NCBI GenBank assembly: GCA_044238935.1
Contig: JBIICI010000027.1
Span: 1 to 14,919, forward strand
Direction of reading: 5' to 3'
Length of the DNA stretch: 14,919 nucleotides
Source: JBIICI01 sp044238935
GTDB lineage: Bacteria > Pseudomonadota > Alphaproteobacteria > Micavibrionales > Micavibrionaceae
Made by a program: the position numbers and the translations under genes. The notes under the pieces were generated by a model that had not been told where the DNA came from, made no database searches, and saw nothing but the letters and a program-made list of their open reading frames with translations. Shown one piece after another: positions 1 through 7,844 of this stretch (its first letter is position 1; the number at the start of each line of letters is the position of its first letter).

Positions 1-81
1 GGCACAACGTGCAGTTGTGCCCGCAACAAAATGTTCGATCAATCGATCCTGTATCTTTTTACTTAAACGACTCTTCCGCAT
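1..81 (-). CDS. IS1595-family transposase, N-terminal fragment (cut by window edge)
   Basis: The first 27 codons of a transposase read leftwards and run off the window. The protein begins MRKSRLSKKIQDRLIEHFVA, which I recognise as the characteristic start of IS1595-family transposases; known members of that family carry an N-terminal zinc-ribbon-like region and a DDE-type (ISXO2-like) catalytic domain, neither of which is visible here. The ATG is at 79-81 and is preceded by AAGGA four bases upstream. Only 44 bases separate this ATG from the likely IS tip at 125, so the gene starts almost at the end of the element. Whether the copy is intact cannot be judged. Family assignment rests on recall of a short motif, so it is good but not certain. 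Confidence 0.75.
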   Translation of the reverse strand, partial: MRKSRLSKKIQDRLIEHFVAGTTARCA

Positions 82-82
82 A

Positions 83-121
83 CTGTCCTTTTATAACACT
101 TTTTTGTGTTATCTGGGACAG
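83..121 (-). repeat. Hairpin at the IS1595 tip covering the transposase ribosome site
   Basis: On the minus strand CUGUCC (121-116) can pair with GGACAG (88-83). Inside it AUAACAC (112-106) pairs perfectly with GUGUUAU (99-93) around an A6 loop. The outer stem includes the GGA of the transposase Shine-Dalgarno and stops one base before the AUG. A transcript entering from outside the IS would contain both arms; one starting inside would lack the left arm. The base pairing is directly visible; the regulatory role is inferred. Confidence 0.6.
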
Positions 122-158
122 CCCCATGTCTTAAATTAGCGATTTATACGAAAAATCT

Positions 159-662
159 TTACCAATGTGCACGGGGAAATTCAGCACGGGGCTGCTGTGG
201 CTGTTGCACAGATGGTTTTTGAGGTTTGTGCTGCGTATGGATTGGCTCTAAAAAATACACAGGATCAATGTATTTTAGTTTCACATTACCTTTATTATCT
301 GGAATAAGAGCTTTTAAACGCCACCCGCTTCCCTCAGATTGTAAGGATAAAGGCACTTCAATAATCGATTTATCTTTCATCTGATAAAAACCATGCCACA
401 CATCATCAATATTATGCAGATCCACATCAGGACGAAATATGCTTTTGCCACCATTAAATAATGTTGTTAAAAGCGGTGCATAATTGCGCGGATCATTTTC
501 AGGGATATAATTTTTCTGGCGATCCACTTGGTCTTGGATATATTGTTGCGTAGGGTTAGAATTTTGATCAAAATCCATCGCCGCGGCAGGTTGAAAGATA
601 CCTGTCAAAACAGAGGCAATCAAAGTAACCCCTAATAATCCTTGAGCAAACTTATTATTCAT
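159..662 (-). CDS. Small secreted protein of unknown function
   Basis: This 167-residue protein starts with a clear Sec signal peptide: a short basic start (MNNK), a hydrophobic stretch at about residues 8-22, and a likely cleavage after Ala-Ala-Ala at about 26-28. The mature part is hydrophilic, with a central region rich in Asp and aromatic residues (RPDVDLHNIDDVWHGFYQMK) and a Pro/Gln-rich tail from about residue 143. I do not recognise a family. The tail could be a disordered or wall-facing segment. A good ribosome site (AAGGTGA) lies just before the ATG, and a candidate promoter lies in the 85-base gap after parE, so it may be transcribed both alone and with parE. The IS1595 element begins 33 bases past its stop and may have displaced its terminator. 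Confidence 0.75.
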   Translation of the reverse strand: MNNKFAQGLLGVTLIASVLTGIFQPAAAMDFDQNSNPTQQYIQDQVDRQKNYIPENDPRNYAPLLTTLFNGGKSIFRPDVDLHNIDDVWHGFYQMKDKSIIEVPLSLQSEGSGWRLKALIPDNKGNVKLKYIDPVYFLEPIHTQHKPQKPSVQQPQQPRAEFPRAHW

Positions 663-693
663 AGCATCACCTTTTTATTTATCCTATGGGCAA

Positions 694-722
694 TTTTTAT
701 CATAAATACACAATCTGCGCAA
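694..722 (-). promoter_or_regulatory. Candidate sigma70-type promoter of the 159-662 gene
   Basis: On the minus strand TTGCGC (722-717) is separated by exactly 17 bases from TAAAAA (699-694). The -35 box is preceded by TTTC, giving TTTCTTGCG, a 9-mer also found upstream of glk and the bactofilin gene at the same distance from a -10-like box. The predicted start near 687 gives a leader of about 25 bases. Matches to the consensus are moderate. Confidence 0.45.
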
Positions 723-747
723 GAAATTACAAAAGGCAATATGCTGC

Positions 748-2787
748 TTAAATATCCACCTCTTCCACAAAGCTGGCATTATTTTGAATAAAGCGAAAAC
801 GCGCATCCGCGTTTTTGCCCATCAAATCATTGACGAGGGCTTCGACGTCGTCAATTTGCTGCTGCTTTGTGGTGGGGTCAATGTCGCTATCCATAAAATC
901 CGCCTTTGATAATAGCCCTGCCATGCTAGGCAGGGTGACGCGGATCAATGTGCGGCTGTTGGGGTTCATGGTGGTTTCCTTTAGCTGCTTGGCAGGCATT
1001 TCGCCTAAGCCTTTAAATCGGCTGATCTCAATTTTCTTGCGCCCTTTGAATATTGTGCCAAGCAATTCATCTTTATGCGCATCATCCATCGCATATTGGC
1101 TGATTGTGCCAGACACAAGGCGGTAGAGCGGCGGCAAGGCTAAAAAGACATGCCCTTGATCAATTAACGGGCGCATATAACGATAAAGGAAAGTGATTAA
1201 AAGCGAGGCAATATGCGCCCCATCCACATCCGCATCGGTCATGATAATCAGGCGTTCATAGCGCAATTTTTTAGGATCGCAATCCTTCCCCACACCACAG
1301 CCCAGCGCAAGGATTAAGTCTTGTAATTCTTGGTTATTACGGATTTTATCCGCCGTGGCACTTTCGACATTCAGGATTTTTCCGCGTAAAGGCAAAATGG
1401 CCTGATTTTCACGGTTACGCGCTTGTTTGGCGGAGCCGCCCGCACTGTCGCCCTCAACGATAAAAATCTCTGTGCCTTCAGGGTTATTGCTACTGCAATC
1501 GGCGAGCTTACCGGGTAAGCGTAGCTTTTTGGTGGCGGATTTGCGGACTAGATTATTATTTTCTTTCTTGCGCAATCGTTCTTCGGCACGTTCAATCAGA
1601 TAATCCAAAATCGCCGTGCCGCGCGTGACATTGCTGGTGAGCCATTGATCGAAACGATCCTTGACGGCGATTTCAACCCATTTTGATACGGCAGCGTTTG
1701 AGAGTTTTTCCTTCGTTTGTCCCTGAAATTGGGGATTTTTGATAAAGATGGAAATTAGCATCGATGCACCGACCATCAAATCTTCCGCCGTGATCTGTGC
1801 GGCTTTTTTATTGCCAGACATTTCGCCAAATTGTTTTAAGGATTTTAATAAGGCACTGCGCAAGCCCGATTCATGCGTACCACCTTGGGGGGTGGGGATA
1901 GTGTTGCAGTATGAATAATTGACATTTTCCGCCGCATCTTCTGACCACGCAAGGGCATATTCCACCTTGCCTTCATCGGACGGCAGATCCGTTAATCCGT
2001 GAAAGGCTTCGCCACCAATAAAGGATGCGCCCTCAAGCGATACATTCAAAAAATCCAATAAACCATTGGGATAATGCAATATTTCCTCAACAGGTACGGG
2101 GCGGTCTTTGTCAATTAGGGACTCATCGCATGACCAACGAATCTCTACACCACGAAATAAATACGCCTTAGACCTTGCCATGCGATAAATCCATGTGGGG
2201 CGGAATTTCATCGCATCGCCAAAAATTTCGGCATCGGGATGAAAAGTGACTTTTGTGCCTCTGCGGTTACTGACTGCGCCTAAATTTTGCAAAGGCGTCA
2301 TAGTTTTGCCGCGCGAAAATTCCTGTGAATACAGGGTCTTATTACGCGCAACTTCAACCACCATCTTATCAGAAAGGGCGTTCACCACAGATATACCCAC
2401 GCCGTGCAAGCCGCCTGAGGTCTGATAGGCTTTGTTGGAGAATTTGCCGCCTGAATGTAACGTGCCTAAAATAACCTCCAACGCCGATTTATCGGGGAAT
2501 TTAGGGTGCGGATCAACGGGAATACCGCGACCATTATCCGTGATGGTCACCGATTGATTTTCATGCAAATGAATTTCAATACGATTGGCGTGCCCTGCCA
2601 CGGCCTCATCCATCGAATTATCCAAGATTTCCGCCACCAAATGATGAAAGGCACGATCATCCGTGCCGCCAATATACATTCCGGGTCTCAGGCGGACAGG
2701 CTCCAACCCCTCCAGTACCTCAATGTCCGCGGCATTATAGGATTGTTCGGTATGGGTGTTTTTGGTATCAAACAAGGATTGTGCCAT
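748..2787 (-). CDS. parE: DNA topoisomerase IV subunit B (ParE)
   Basis: ParE is the ATPase and TOPRIM subunit of topoisomerase IV, which works with ParC to unlink replicated chromosomes. From the ATG start (679 residues) the GHKL ATPase site is seen in EILDNSMDE (53-61), DNGRGIP (84-90) and GGLHGVGISVVNALS (125-139), with the QTKEKL lysine loop at 357-362. The TOPRIM metal site is EGDSAGG (445-451) and DADVDGAH (518-525). RFKGLGEMPAKQLKETT (590-606) and the lack of a large insertion favour ParE over GyrB. An in-frame TTG start at 2794-2796 would add three residues; I prefer the ATG at 2785-2787 because GAGG (2794-2791) lies just before it, though at short spacing. parC is not in the window. 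The divergent neighbour starts 85 bases away. Confidence 0.95.
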   Translation of the reverse strand: MAQSLFDTKNTHTEQSYNAADIEVLEGLEPVRLRPGMYIGGTDDRAFHHLVAEILDNSMDEAVAGHANRIEIHLHENQSVTITDNGRGIPVDPHPKFPDKSALEVILGTLHSGGKFSNKAYQTSGGLHGVGISVVNALSDKMVVEVARNKTLYSQEFSRGKTMTPLQNLGAVSNRRGTKVTFHPDAEIFGDAMKFRPTWIYRMARSKAYLFRGVEIRWSCDESLIDKDRPVPVEEILHYPNGLLDFLNVSLEGASFIGGEAFHGLTDLPSDEGKVEYALAWSEDAAENVNYSYCNTIPTPQGGTHESGLRSALLKSLKQFGEMSGNKKAAQITAEDLMVGASMLISIFIKNPQFQGQTKEKLSNAAVSKWVEIAVKDRFDQWLTSNVTRGTAILDYLIERAEERLRKKENNNLVRKSATKKLRLPGKLADCSSNNPEGTEIFIVEGDSAGGSAKQARNRENQAILPLRGKILNVESATADKIRNNQELQDLILALGCGVGKDCDPKKLRYERLIIMTDADVDGAHIASLLITFLYRYMRPLIDQGHVFLALPPLYRLVSGTISQYAMDDAHKDELLGTIFKGRKKIEISRFKGLGEMPAKQLKETTMNPNSRTLIRVTLPSMAGLLSKADFMDSDIDPTTKQQQIDDVEALVNDLMGKNADARFRFIQNNASFVEEVDI

Positions 2788-2872
2788 AAGCCTCAACAGA
2801 AAAAATAAGCAATTTATAAGGATTTATGATATAGTATATACCAAAGCCACCCTAACACACGCAAGCAGGATT
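2788..2872. promoter_or_regulatory. Divergent AT-rich promoter region between parE and the 2873 gene
   Basis: This 85-base gap must hold start signals for both directions. Reading right there are -10-like boxes TATGAT (2825-2830) and TATAGT (2830-2835), but no convincing -35 box at 17 bases. Reading left, TATAAA (2818-2813) is possible, also without a good -35. The assignment is positional more than motif-based. Confidence 0.35.
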
Positions 2873-3934
2873 ATGCGATTTTTATTGATTGTTTTGACAT
2901 TCTTTTGTTTTTTTCTGCCCCCTTATGACGCAAATGCCACCGATTACGAAGCGGTGATCCCTGCGCTACACTTTGAAATACGCGTACCTGTGGGGGCAAA
3001 GGAAATCTTTAATCACCCTAAACAACCGCTGACGCATAATATTTTAAATGAGATTATGCGCCTGCAAGTCCCGTTGAAATCAGGTGGAATGGAAACTATT
3101 TCTATCCAAGCCATGCAATTTAAAATGCCTTTTTCCGCACGCTATTGGTTAAAAGATTACTTAAAACAGCGCAATATTTTTGTCGCCGATAATCCCAATC
3201 TGCAAAAAGATACGATGGCTATTGCTGATTTTATCGAAGTTCAAGGCGATACATCAAACCATGTCACAATATGGATTAAAATGAATGGCGACGGCATGTT
3301 GGTCGGGGAATATGCCACACCTGAAACAGCATGGAAAGAGCGCGCGCCTGTGATTAAGGCTTTTTTTGACAATATCCAATTCACACAACCGCAACCCATT
3401 ATCAATATCCCCTTTACCCCTTTTGCTTTTTATAAATATGCACAGCTTGAATATCCCACAGATTGGAAAATCAATGTTGACCAAGAAAAAGATCCACGTC
3501 GTTTAGATGTGATCATTGAAAAACCAAACAAAAATAACTTCAGTGACAATGCACAAACCAAAGTTGCCCTGCAGCGCATCTATGTTCGTGTCATTCCGCG
3601 GCAATTCACACCCAAAGTTCAACCAGAAATCCAACGTTTTCGCGCGGATTTAGAAAAGCAAAATCAATTGATTTTTAGATCATTAATCGAATCGCGCCAT
3701 GATATTCAATATGCCCCAAATGTCAAAGGCACTGGGTTGGATATTTATGCGGCCTCTATCAACATGGCGAACCAAGACACGCTCCCCCAAGAAGTTTACT
3801 TAGGCGTACAAGCCACCAAGGATAGCTATATCCTAACCGCCAGCATCATTCCCACACGGGAGCGTGATTTTTACACATGGGCGCAAAATGTAATGATTGT
3901 TGAAAATCTGATAAAATCCATTGCACCGCTTTAG
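2873..3934 (+). CDS. Secreted protein with two PsbP/DcrB-like lobes (unknown function)
   Basis: The likely start is the ATG at 2873 (353 residues), because it begins a signal peptide (MRFLLIVLTFFCFFL, cleavage after DANA at about residue 22) and has AGGA just upstream; the open frame extends further back into parE antisense. The mature protein seems to be built of two lobes of about 150 residues. Lobe 1 starts with HFEIRVPVGA and ends with a helix like APVIKAFFDNIQF. Lobe 2 starts with AQLEYPTDWKI and ends with AQNVMIVENLIKSI. That order, a beta start followed by a YP-x-x-W-like turn and a closing helix ending in I-x-F or S-I, resembles the PsbP/DcrB/DUF1795 fold; this is inference from pattern only. 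It lies 22 bases before hisS and is probably co-transcribed with it. Its cargo or partner is unknown. Confidence 0.75.
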   Translation: MRFLLIVLTFFCFFLPPYDANATDYEAVIPALHFEIRVPVGAKEIFNHPKQPLTHNILNEIMRLQVPLKSGGMETISIQAMQFKMPFSARYWLKDYLKQRNIFVADNPNLQKDTMAIADFIEVQGDTSNHVTIWIKMNGDGMLVGEYATPETAWKERAPVIKAFFDNIQFTQPQPIINIPFTPFAFYKYAQLEYPTDWKINVDQEKDPRRLDVIIEKPNKNNFSDNAQTKVALQRIYVRVIPRQFTPKVQPEIQRFRADLEKQNQLIFRSLIESRHDIQYAPNVKGTGLDIYAASINMANQDTLPQEVYLGVQATKDSYILTASIIPTRERDFYTWAQNVMIVENLIKSIAPL

Positions 3935-3956
3935 GGATTTGAGTATAAATTGGGGC

Positions 3957-5288
3957 ATGACTGACAAAATCTATAAACCACGCCCCATCAGCGGCTTTTC
4001 AGAGCTATTACCAGAATATCGCATTGTCGAACAACAATGGCTGGATCATATCCGCCGTGTTTTTGAATCTTATGGATTTTGCTCCATTGAGACCCCTTCT
4101 GTTGAGGAAATTGACGTTTTAACCGCCAAGGGTGAAACAGACAAAGAAATCTATACCCTAACACGCCTACAAGCTGAGGAAAGCGATGCATCAGAAGCAC
4201 GCTTAGGGCTGCATTTTGATCAAACAGTACCCTTTGCGCGCTATACCGCACAGCATTTTAATGATTTGGTTTTCCCCTTTAAACGCTATCAAATGCAGCG
4301 CGTCTGGCGTGGGGAGCGTCCGCAATTGGGGCGGGAACGTGAATTTAAACAATGCGATATTGACGTTATTAACGTGGACAGCCTGCCGCTGCATTTCGAT
4401 GCCGAATTGGCAGCGATGATGTGCGAGGTTTTGGACGGGTTAAAAATTGGGCGTTTCCAAATGCGCATCAGCAACCGAAAAATCTTGATTGGTCTGCTTG
4501 CCGCATTGGGAATTGAGGATACGGAACAAGTGACCCTTATTACCCGCATCATTGATAAGCTGGAAAAAATCGGTGTCGATCAAGTATCTAAGCTCTTAAG
4601 TGAAGAGCGTGGTTTAAGTGAAGCACAAATTGGCGTGATCTTAAAACTAACCTTAGTCAAAACTGCATGTGCCGATGAATTGCAAAAACAATTATTGGAT
4701 TTAAACATAACGCATACGATCTTTCAAGAAGGCATTGAGGAGCTTTGCACCGTCTTACAAAACTTAAGCCATGTGCCCGATGGTCAAATCACCGCCGATC
4801 TATCCATTGTACGCGGATTGGATTATTACACAGGCACGGTTTATGAAACACAGCTTTTGGACATCCCCGAATTTACATCCAGCGTCTGTTCAGGCGGACG
4901 ATACGAAGATTTAGCAGGCAGCTTTATCAATCGCAAATTACCCGGTGTGGGGGTATCCATTGGCTTTACGCGCTTATTTAATGTGTTAAAACATCACGGC
5001 TATATTAAGGCTGGGGCAAAATCGCCTGCCGATATATTGATGGTACTGCCCAGCGATGAACAACGCGCCTTAACTTTAGGCACCGCCAAAACATTGCGCA
5101 TGCGCGGTTTTAAGGTCGAAACATACCATGCGCCGCAAAAAGTCAAAAAACAGTTGTCATATGCTGAAAAAAAGTCTATACCCTTCGTATGGTTTCCCCC
5201 TTTCGAGGACGGGCAGCCCCACGAAATAAAAAATATGAACACGGGAGAGCAGGTTAGCGTTTGTCCAGAAACATGGGAAAAACCTTAA
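3957..5288 (+). CDS. hisS: Histidine-tRNA ligase (HisRS)
   Basis: HisRS charges tRNA-His in the cytoplasm. The 443-residue product is slightly longer than the usual 420-430. Class II motif 2 is at about 111-136 (QRVWRGERPQLGREREF then KQCDID). The two histidine-binding motifs are RGLDYYTG (286-293) and SGGRYEDL (312-319). Motif 3 is GVGVSIGFTRL (330-340), and the C-terminal anticodon-binding domain starts at about 357 (PADILMVLPS). The ATG at 3957 is preferred over an upstream TTG at 3921, which would overlap the previous gene and add residues foreign to the family. It follows the secreted-protein gene by 22 bases and precedes the 5319 gene by 30 bases, so the three probably form one operon. 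Confidence 0.95.
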   Translation: MTDKIYKPRPISGFSELLPEYRIVEQQWLDHIRRVFESYGFCSIETPSVEEIDVLTAKGETDKEIYTLTRLQAEESDASEARLGLHFDQTVPFARYTAQHFNDLVFPFKRYQMQRVWRGERPQLGREREFKQCDIDVINVDSLPLHFDAELAAMMCEVLDGLKIGRFQMRISNRKILIGLLAALGIEDTEQVTLITRIIDKLEKIGVDQVSKLLSEERGLSEAQIGVILKLTLVKTACADELQKQLLDLNITHTIFQEGIEELCTVLQNLSHVPDGQITADLSIVRGLDYYTGTVYETQLLDIPEFTSSVCSGGRYEDLAGSFINRKLPGVGVSIGFTRLFNVLKHHGYIKAGAKSPADILMVLPSDEQRALTLGTAKTLRMRGFKVETYHAPQKVKKQLSYAEKKSIPFVWFPPFEDGQPHEIKNMNTGEQVSVCPETWEKP

Positions 5289-5292
5289 ACAC

Positions 5293-5313
5293 AACTCTCC
5301 TTAAACGGAGGTT
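5293..5313 (+). promoter_or_regulatory. Hairpin closing the ribosome site of the 5319 gene
   Basis: AAC (5293-5295) and CUCC (5297-5300) pair with GGAG and GUU (5307-5313), leaving U5296 bulged and UUAAAC as the loop. The stem contains the whole GGAGG ribosome site (5307-5311) of the gene starting at 5319. It begins five bases after the hisS stop, so a ribosome terminating on hisS would cover or open it. Pairing is visible; coupling or temperature control is inferred. Confidence 0.5.
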
Positions 5314-5318
5314 AAGAC

Positions 5319-6233
5319 ATGAGCGAACAGAAATTACTAAATAACAAAGACATAAAAAGAATTTTTAATAATCTAAATTTTGAAAAACTCTCTTTGCCTT
5401 TATTAAATCACCTTTTATATATTTCTGATGCTGAGTTAACCTCCTACATGTTAAAACTTAATTTATCCGATACTGAAAATGCGCACAATGCCGCGAATGC
5501 GCTTTGTGCGTTTTCAAACATCAGAACACAGACCATTCATCTTGGGGGCGTTTCACTCCCAGAAATGCTATGGGCATCTTTAAAACTATGCTTAGAACGC
5601 CAATCCATATCACATCACTTTCCTTTTTCACATGCTGATTTTCAAGAACCCGATACATTGAGAGATCATATCATCAGCATTGCCAATGAAAAAATTGATT
5701 TCTTTGAAATCCATCTGGATATTTATTCGATCAATTTTTCATCTTTAGATGGACTAAATAACATGTCCGATGCCATACATCAAGCCAAGGGAATTATTCC
5801 CCATCATCATAAAATTGGACTTGTCATTGATGCATCTCAGATTGACTCAAAAGACAGGATGTCAGAATCCTTGGCTGTGCTCAATAAAATTGATTTATCC
5901 CCCTTGAATTTTTTCGGTTTAAAACCTCATTCAGGCTATCCGTTAGTCGATCAAGTGAAATATGGTATAAATCTTGTAAACCGTGAAACCTATATCCCAC
6001 AAGAACGATTTGTTTTAGATTTATCAAATTACACAAATATCAATCACAACATCACAAAGCTTGCGGTTGCAATGTACCAAGCCATTGAGGGCTATAATGA
6101 AAAGGCACGCACAAATATCACACCCGCCATCCGTTCAGAGGGCTTGCGTCAAGAGATGTCAAAATTTCTAACAGAAATTAAACGCAATCGATTTAATAAA
6201 ACCATCCAAAAGGAAATCGGCATTACTCTTTAA
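5319..6233 (+). CDS. Unknown protein after hisS, possibly alpha/beta barrel-like
   Basis: This 304-residue cytoplasmic protein has no signal peptide and no family I recognise. The N-terminal 110 residues are helical and Leu/Asn-rich. From about 125 the sequence alternates short hydrophobic strands with helices (DFFEIHLDIYSI, KIGLVIDAS, FFGLKP, RFVLDLSN), which suggests an alpha/beta, perhaps TIM-barrel-like, domain; this is pattern reading only. The C-terminus is basic (EIKRNRFNKTIQKE). A strong GGAGG sits seven bases before the ATG but can be folded into a hairpin with the bases after hisS. The last 11 bases overlap the end of glk on the other strand and no terminator is visible there, so convergent transcripts may interfere. 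Confidence 0.75.
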   Translation: MSEQKLLNNKDIKRIFNNLNFEKLSLPLLNHLLYISDAELTSYMLKLNLSDTENAHNAANALCAFSNIRTQTIHLGGVSLPEMLWASLKLCLERQSISHHFPFSHADFQEPDTLRDHIISIANEKIDFFEIHLDIYSINFSSLDGLNNMSDAIHQAKGIIPHHHKIGLVIDASQIDSKDRMSESLAVLNKIDLSPLNFFGLKPHSGYPLVDQVKYGINLVNRETYIPQERFVLDLSNYTNINHNITKLAVAMYQAIEGYNEKARTNITPAIRSEGLRQEMSKFLTEIKRNRFNKTIQKEIGITL

Positions 6234-7203
6234 GATTTGCTTCTTTATGCAACGCCATATAATCCGCATGCAACCCCACAAAGGCAGGGTATTGATGTTG
6301 CACCACAAAGGTTGGAATGGGGTCTAAATATTCGTTTAAACGTCCTTTATCAAGGAAATGCTCACGGAATTTGGATTGATAAAAATAATCCCCTAATTTA
6401 TTGATGATGCCGCCTGCAATATAAATGCCGCCATATGCGCCTAAGGTCAATGCTAGGTTTCCTGCCACATTGCCTAAGCATTTGATCATGAAATCTAAGG
6501 ATTCTTTGCACACATCGCATGATCCATCCATCGCCGCCGCGCTGATTTCCGCCGGCGTGCGCTGGGGTAAATCATCGCGCTGTTCGTAATAACGAATGGC
6601 GTTATAAATATTTTCTAACCCCTTACCCGAACACACACGTTCCGCGGATATGTGGCGGTATTTTTTATGCATCACGTTCATAATATCAAATTCGCGCTGT
6701 GTTTGGGCGGCCATGGTCACATGCCCCCCCTCCCCCGGATTGGAAATATAATGCGTTCCTGCCCAAAATAGGGATGCAACGCCCAATCCTGTGCCAGGCC
6801 CAATAATGCCAATGGCACGTTTTTCCAAAGGTTTTCCATTTCCAATTTGACGAATATCGGCATCTTTGAGATGCGGAATTGACCGCGCCACGGCGTCAAA
6901 ATCATTCATCAAATGCAGCTCTTTTAAGCCTAATTTGGCAGCCACCGCTTTGCATGAGAACGCCCATGGTAAATTTAACATCTTAAATTCATCGCCCATC
7001 ACAGGCCCTGCAATCGCAATGGACGCAGTGTCAATTTTACCTGCACAGCCACTATCGCGCATATATTGCGCCAAGACATCATCGAAATTGTCAAAATCTG
7101 CGCATTGATAAATCGTAGATTCAGAATATCCACCAGGATCAGCAATGGAAAAACGTGCGTTTGTACCGCCCACATCCGCAATAATGCCATATTTTGTCGT
7201 CAT
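6223..7203 (-). CDS. glk: Glucokinase
   Basis: The product phosphorylates glucose with ATP to glucose 6-phosphate, the entry to Entner-Doudoroff or glycolysis. The 326 residues match the length of the bacterial Glk (non-ROK hexokinase-fold) family. The ATP phosphate loop DVGGTNARF is at 10-18, AIAGPV at 63-68, and the catalytic pair N100-D101 lies in HLMNDFDAVARS. GPGTGLGVA is at 135-143, and the sugar-binding residues are E158 and H161 in NPGEGGHV and E188 in ISAERVCSG. These line up one residue off the E. coli enzyme as I recall it. AAGGA lies before the ATG. It diverges from fdxA and its 3' end overlaps the unknown gene ending at 6233. No sugar transporter is near, so the glucose source is unknown. 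Confidence 0.93.
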   Translation of the reverse strand: MTTKYGIIADVGGTNARFSIADPGGYSESTIYQCADFDNFDDVLAQYMRDSGCAGKIDTASIAIAGPVMGDEFKMLNLPWAFSCKAVAAKLGLKELHLMNDFDAVARSIPHLKDADIRQIGNGKPLEKRAIGIIGPGTGLGVASLFWAGTHYISNPGEGGHVTMAAQTQREFDIMNVMHKKYRHISAERVCSGKGLENIYNAIRYYEQRDDLPQRTPAEISAAAMDGSCDVCKESLDFMIKCLGNVAGNLALTLGAYGGIYIAGGIINKLGDYFYQSKFREHFLDKGRLNEYLDPIPTFVVQHQYPAFVGLHADYMALHKEANLKE

Positions 7204-7235
7204 ATATTGATCCTTTTTGAAAAATATTTTCGACT

Positions 7236-7264
7236 CTTTTAATCAAGTTATAAAAGTTGCGCAA
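7236..7264 (-). promoter_or_regulatory. Candidate sigma70-type promoter of glk
   Basis: TTGCGC (7264-7259) lies 17 bases from TAAAAG (7241-7236) on the minus strand. The -35 box is part of TTTCTTGCG, shared with the promoters proposed for the 159-662 gene and bactofilin. The predicted start near 7229 gives a leader of about 26 bases with an AAGGA ribosome site. Confidence 0.45.
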
Positions 7265-7282
7265 GAAAAACTGAAAAAATGA

Positions 7283-7312
7283 TTGAATTATCCACTTATA
7301 TTTTTATATAGT
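7283..7312 (+). promoter_or_regulatory. Candidate promoter of fdxA
   Basis: TTGAAT (7283-7288) precedes TATAGT (7307-7312) by 18 bases; TATATA at 7305-7310 gives 16 bases. The predicted start is about 25 bases before the fdxA ATG, leaving room for the AAGGAG ribosome site at 7327-7332. Confidence 0.45.
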
Positions 7313-7343
7313 GACGCATATTGATGAAGGAGTTTGTCTTGCC

Positions 7344-7685
<342 letters not shown>

Positions 7686-7697
7686 CCCGTAAAAAAC

Positions 7698-7728
7698 TTA
7701 AGATTTTAATCAGTTAATGAAATCTTAA
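7698..7728. terminator. Nine-base-pair AT-rich stem after fdxA
   Basis: TTAAGATTT (7698-7706) pairs perfectly with AAATCTTAA (7720-7728) around a 13-base loop, 13 bases past the fdxA stop. A T-run suitable for termination follows the stem only on the minus strand (complement of A6 at 7691-7696). On the plus strand it could be a weak terminator or a 3' end protector for fdxA mRNA. Confidence 0.4.
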
Positions 7729-7735
7729 AATTTCC

Positions 7736-7764
7736 TTGCAAAACAGCAAAAAATAGGGTATGGT
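7736..7764 (+). promoter_or_regulatory. Candidate promoter of carD
   Basis: TTGCAA (7736-7741), preceded by TTTCC, lies exactly 17 bases from TATGGT (7759-7764). Both boxes match the consensus at four of six positions. The predicted start near 7771 gives carD a leader of about 150 bases, so carD can be transcribed apart from fdxA. Confidence 0.5.
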
Positions 7765-7800
7765 CGTGCAAGTAAAAACAAGCCCGCTTAAATAATTCCG

Positions 7801-7844
7801 TTATCTATTTTTTCGATAAGATAAAAAAGCCTGAACGGCTTTTT
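7801..7844 (+). promoter_or_regulatory. Tandem and competing hairpins in the carD leader
   Basis: TTATCT (7801-7806) pairs with AGATAA (7819-7824). Directly after it AAAAAGCC (7824-7831) pairs with GGCTTTTT (7837-7844) around TGAAC, which looks like a small intrinsic terminator. T6 at 7808-7813 can instead pair with A6 at 7823-7828 and so would break the second stem. The layout is attenuator-like; whether it stops transcription is unknown. The rest of the leader to 7923 is AT-rich and holds the ribosome site AGGGG near 7912-7916. Confidence 0.4.

Larger units (their letters stand above)
1..125 (-). mobile_element. Terminal part of an IS1595-family insertion sequence
   Basis: The end of the element is placed at 125 because the minus strand there begins GGGGCTGTCCC, which resembles the terminal inverted repeats of IS1595-type elements. 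The opposite end is outside the window, so the inverted repeat partner and the 8-bp target duplication expected for this family (candidate 126-133, ATGTCTTA) cannot be checked. The element sits only 33 bases past the stop codon of the 159-662 gene and points the same way as that gene and parE, so it is exposed to their transcripts. Confidence 0.65.

Noticed and set aside
815..1126. Plus-strand open frame inside parE
   Set aside because: It is antisense to conserved ParE coding, has no ribosome site and a composition explained by the other strand. The same reasoning removed the other in-gene shadows in hisS, glk, carD, bactofilin and uvrC.
748..2787. GyrB instead of ParE
   Set aside because: Both share the ATPase and TOPRIM motifs, but the KGLGEMPAKQLKETT segment, the length near 680 and the lack of a gyrase-type insertion favour ParE.
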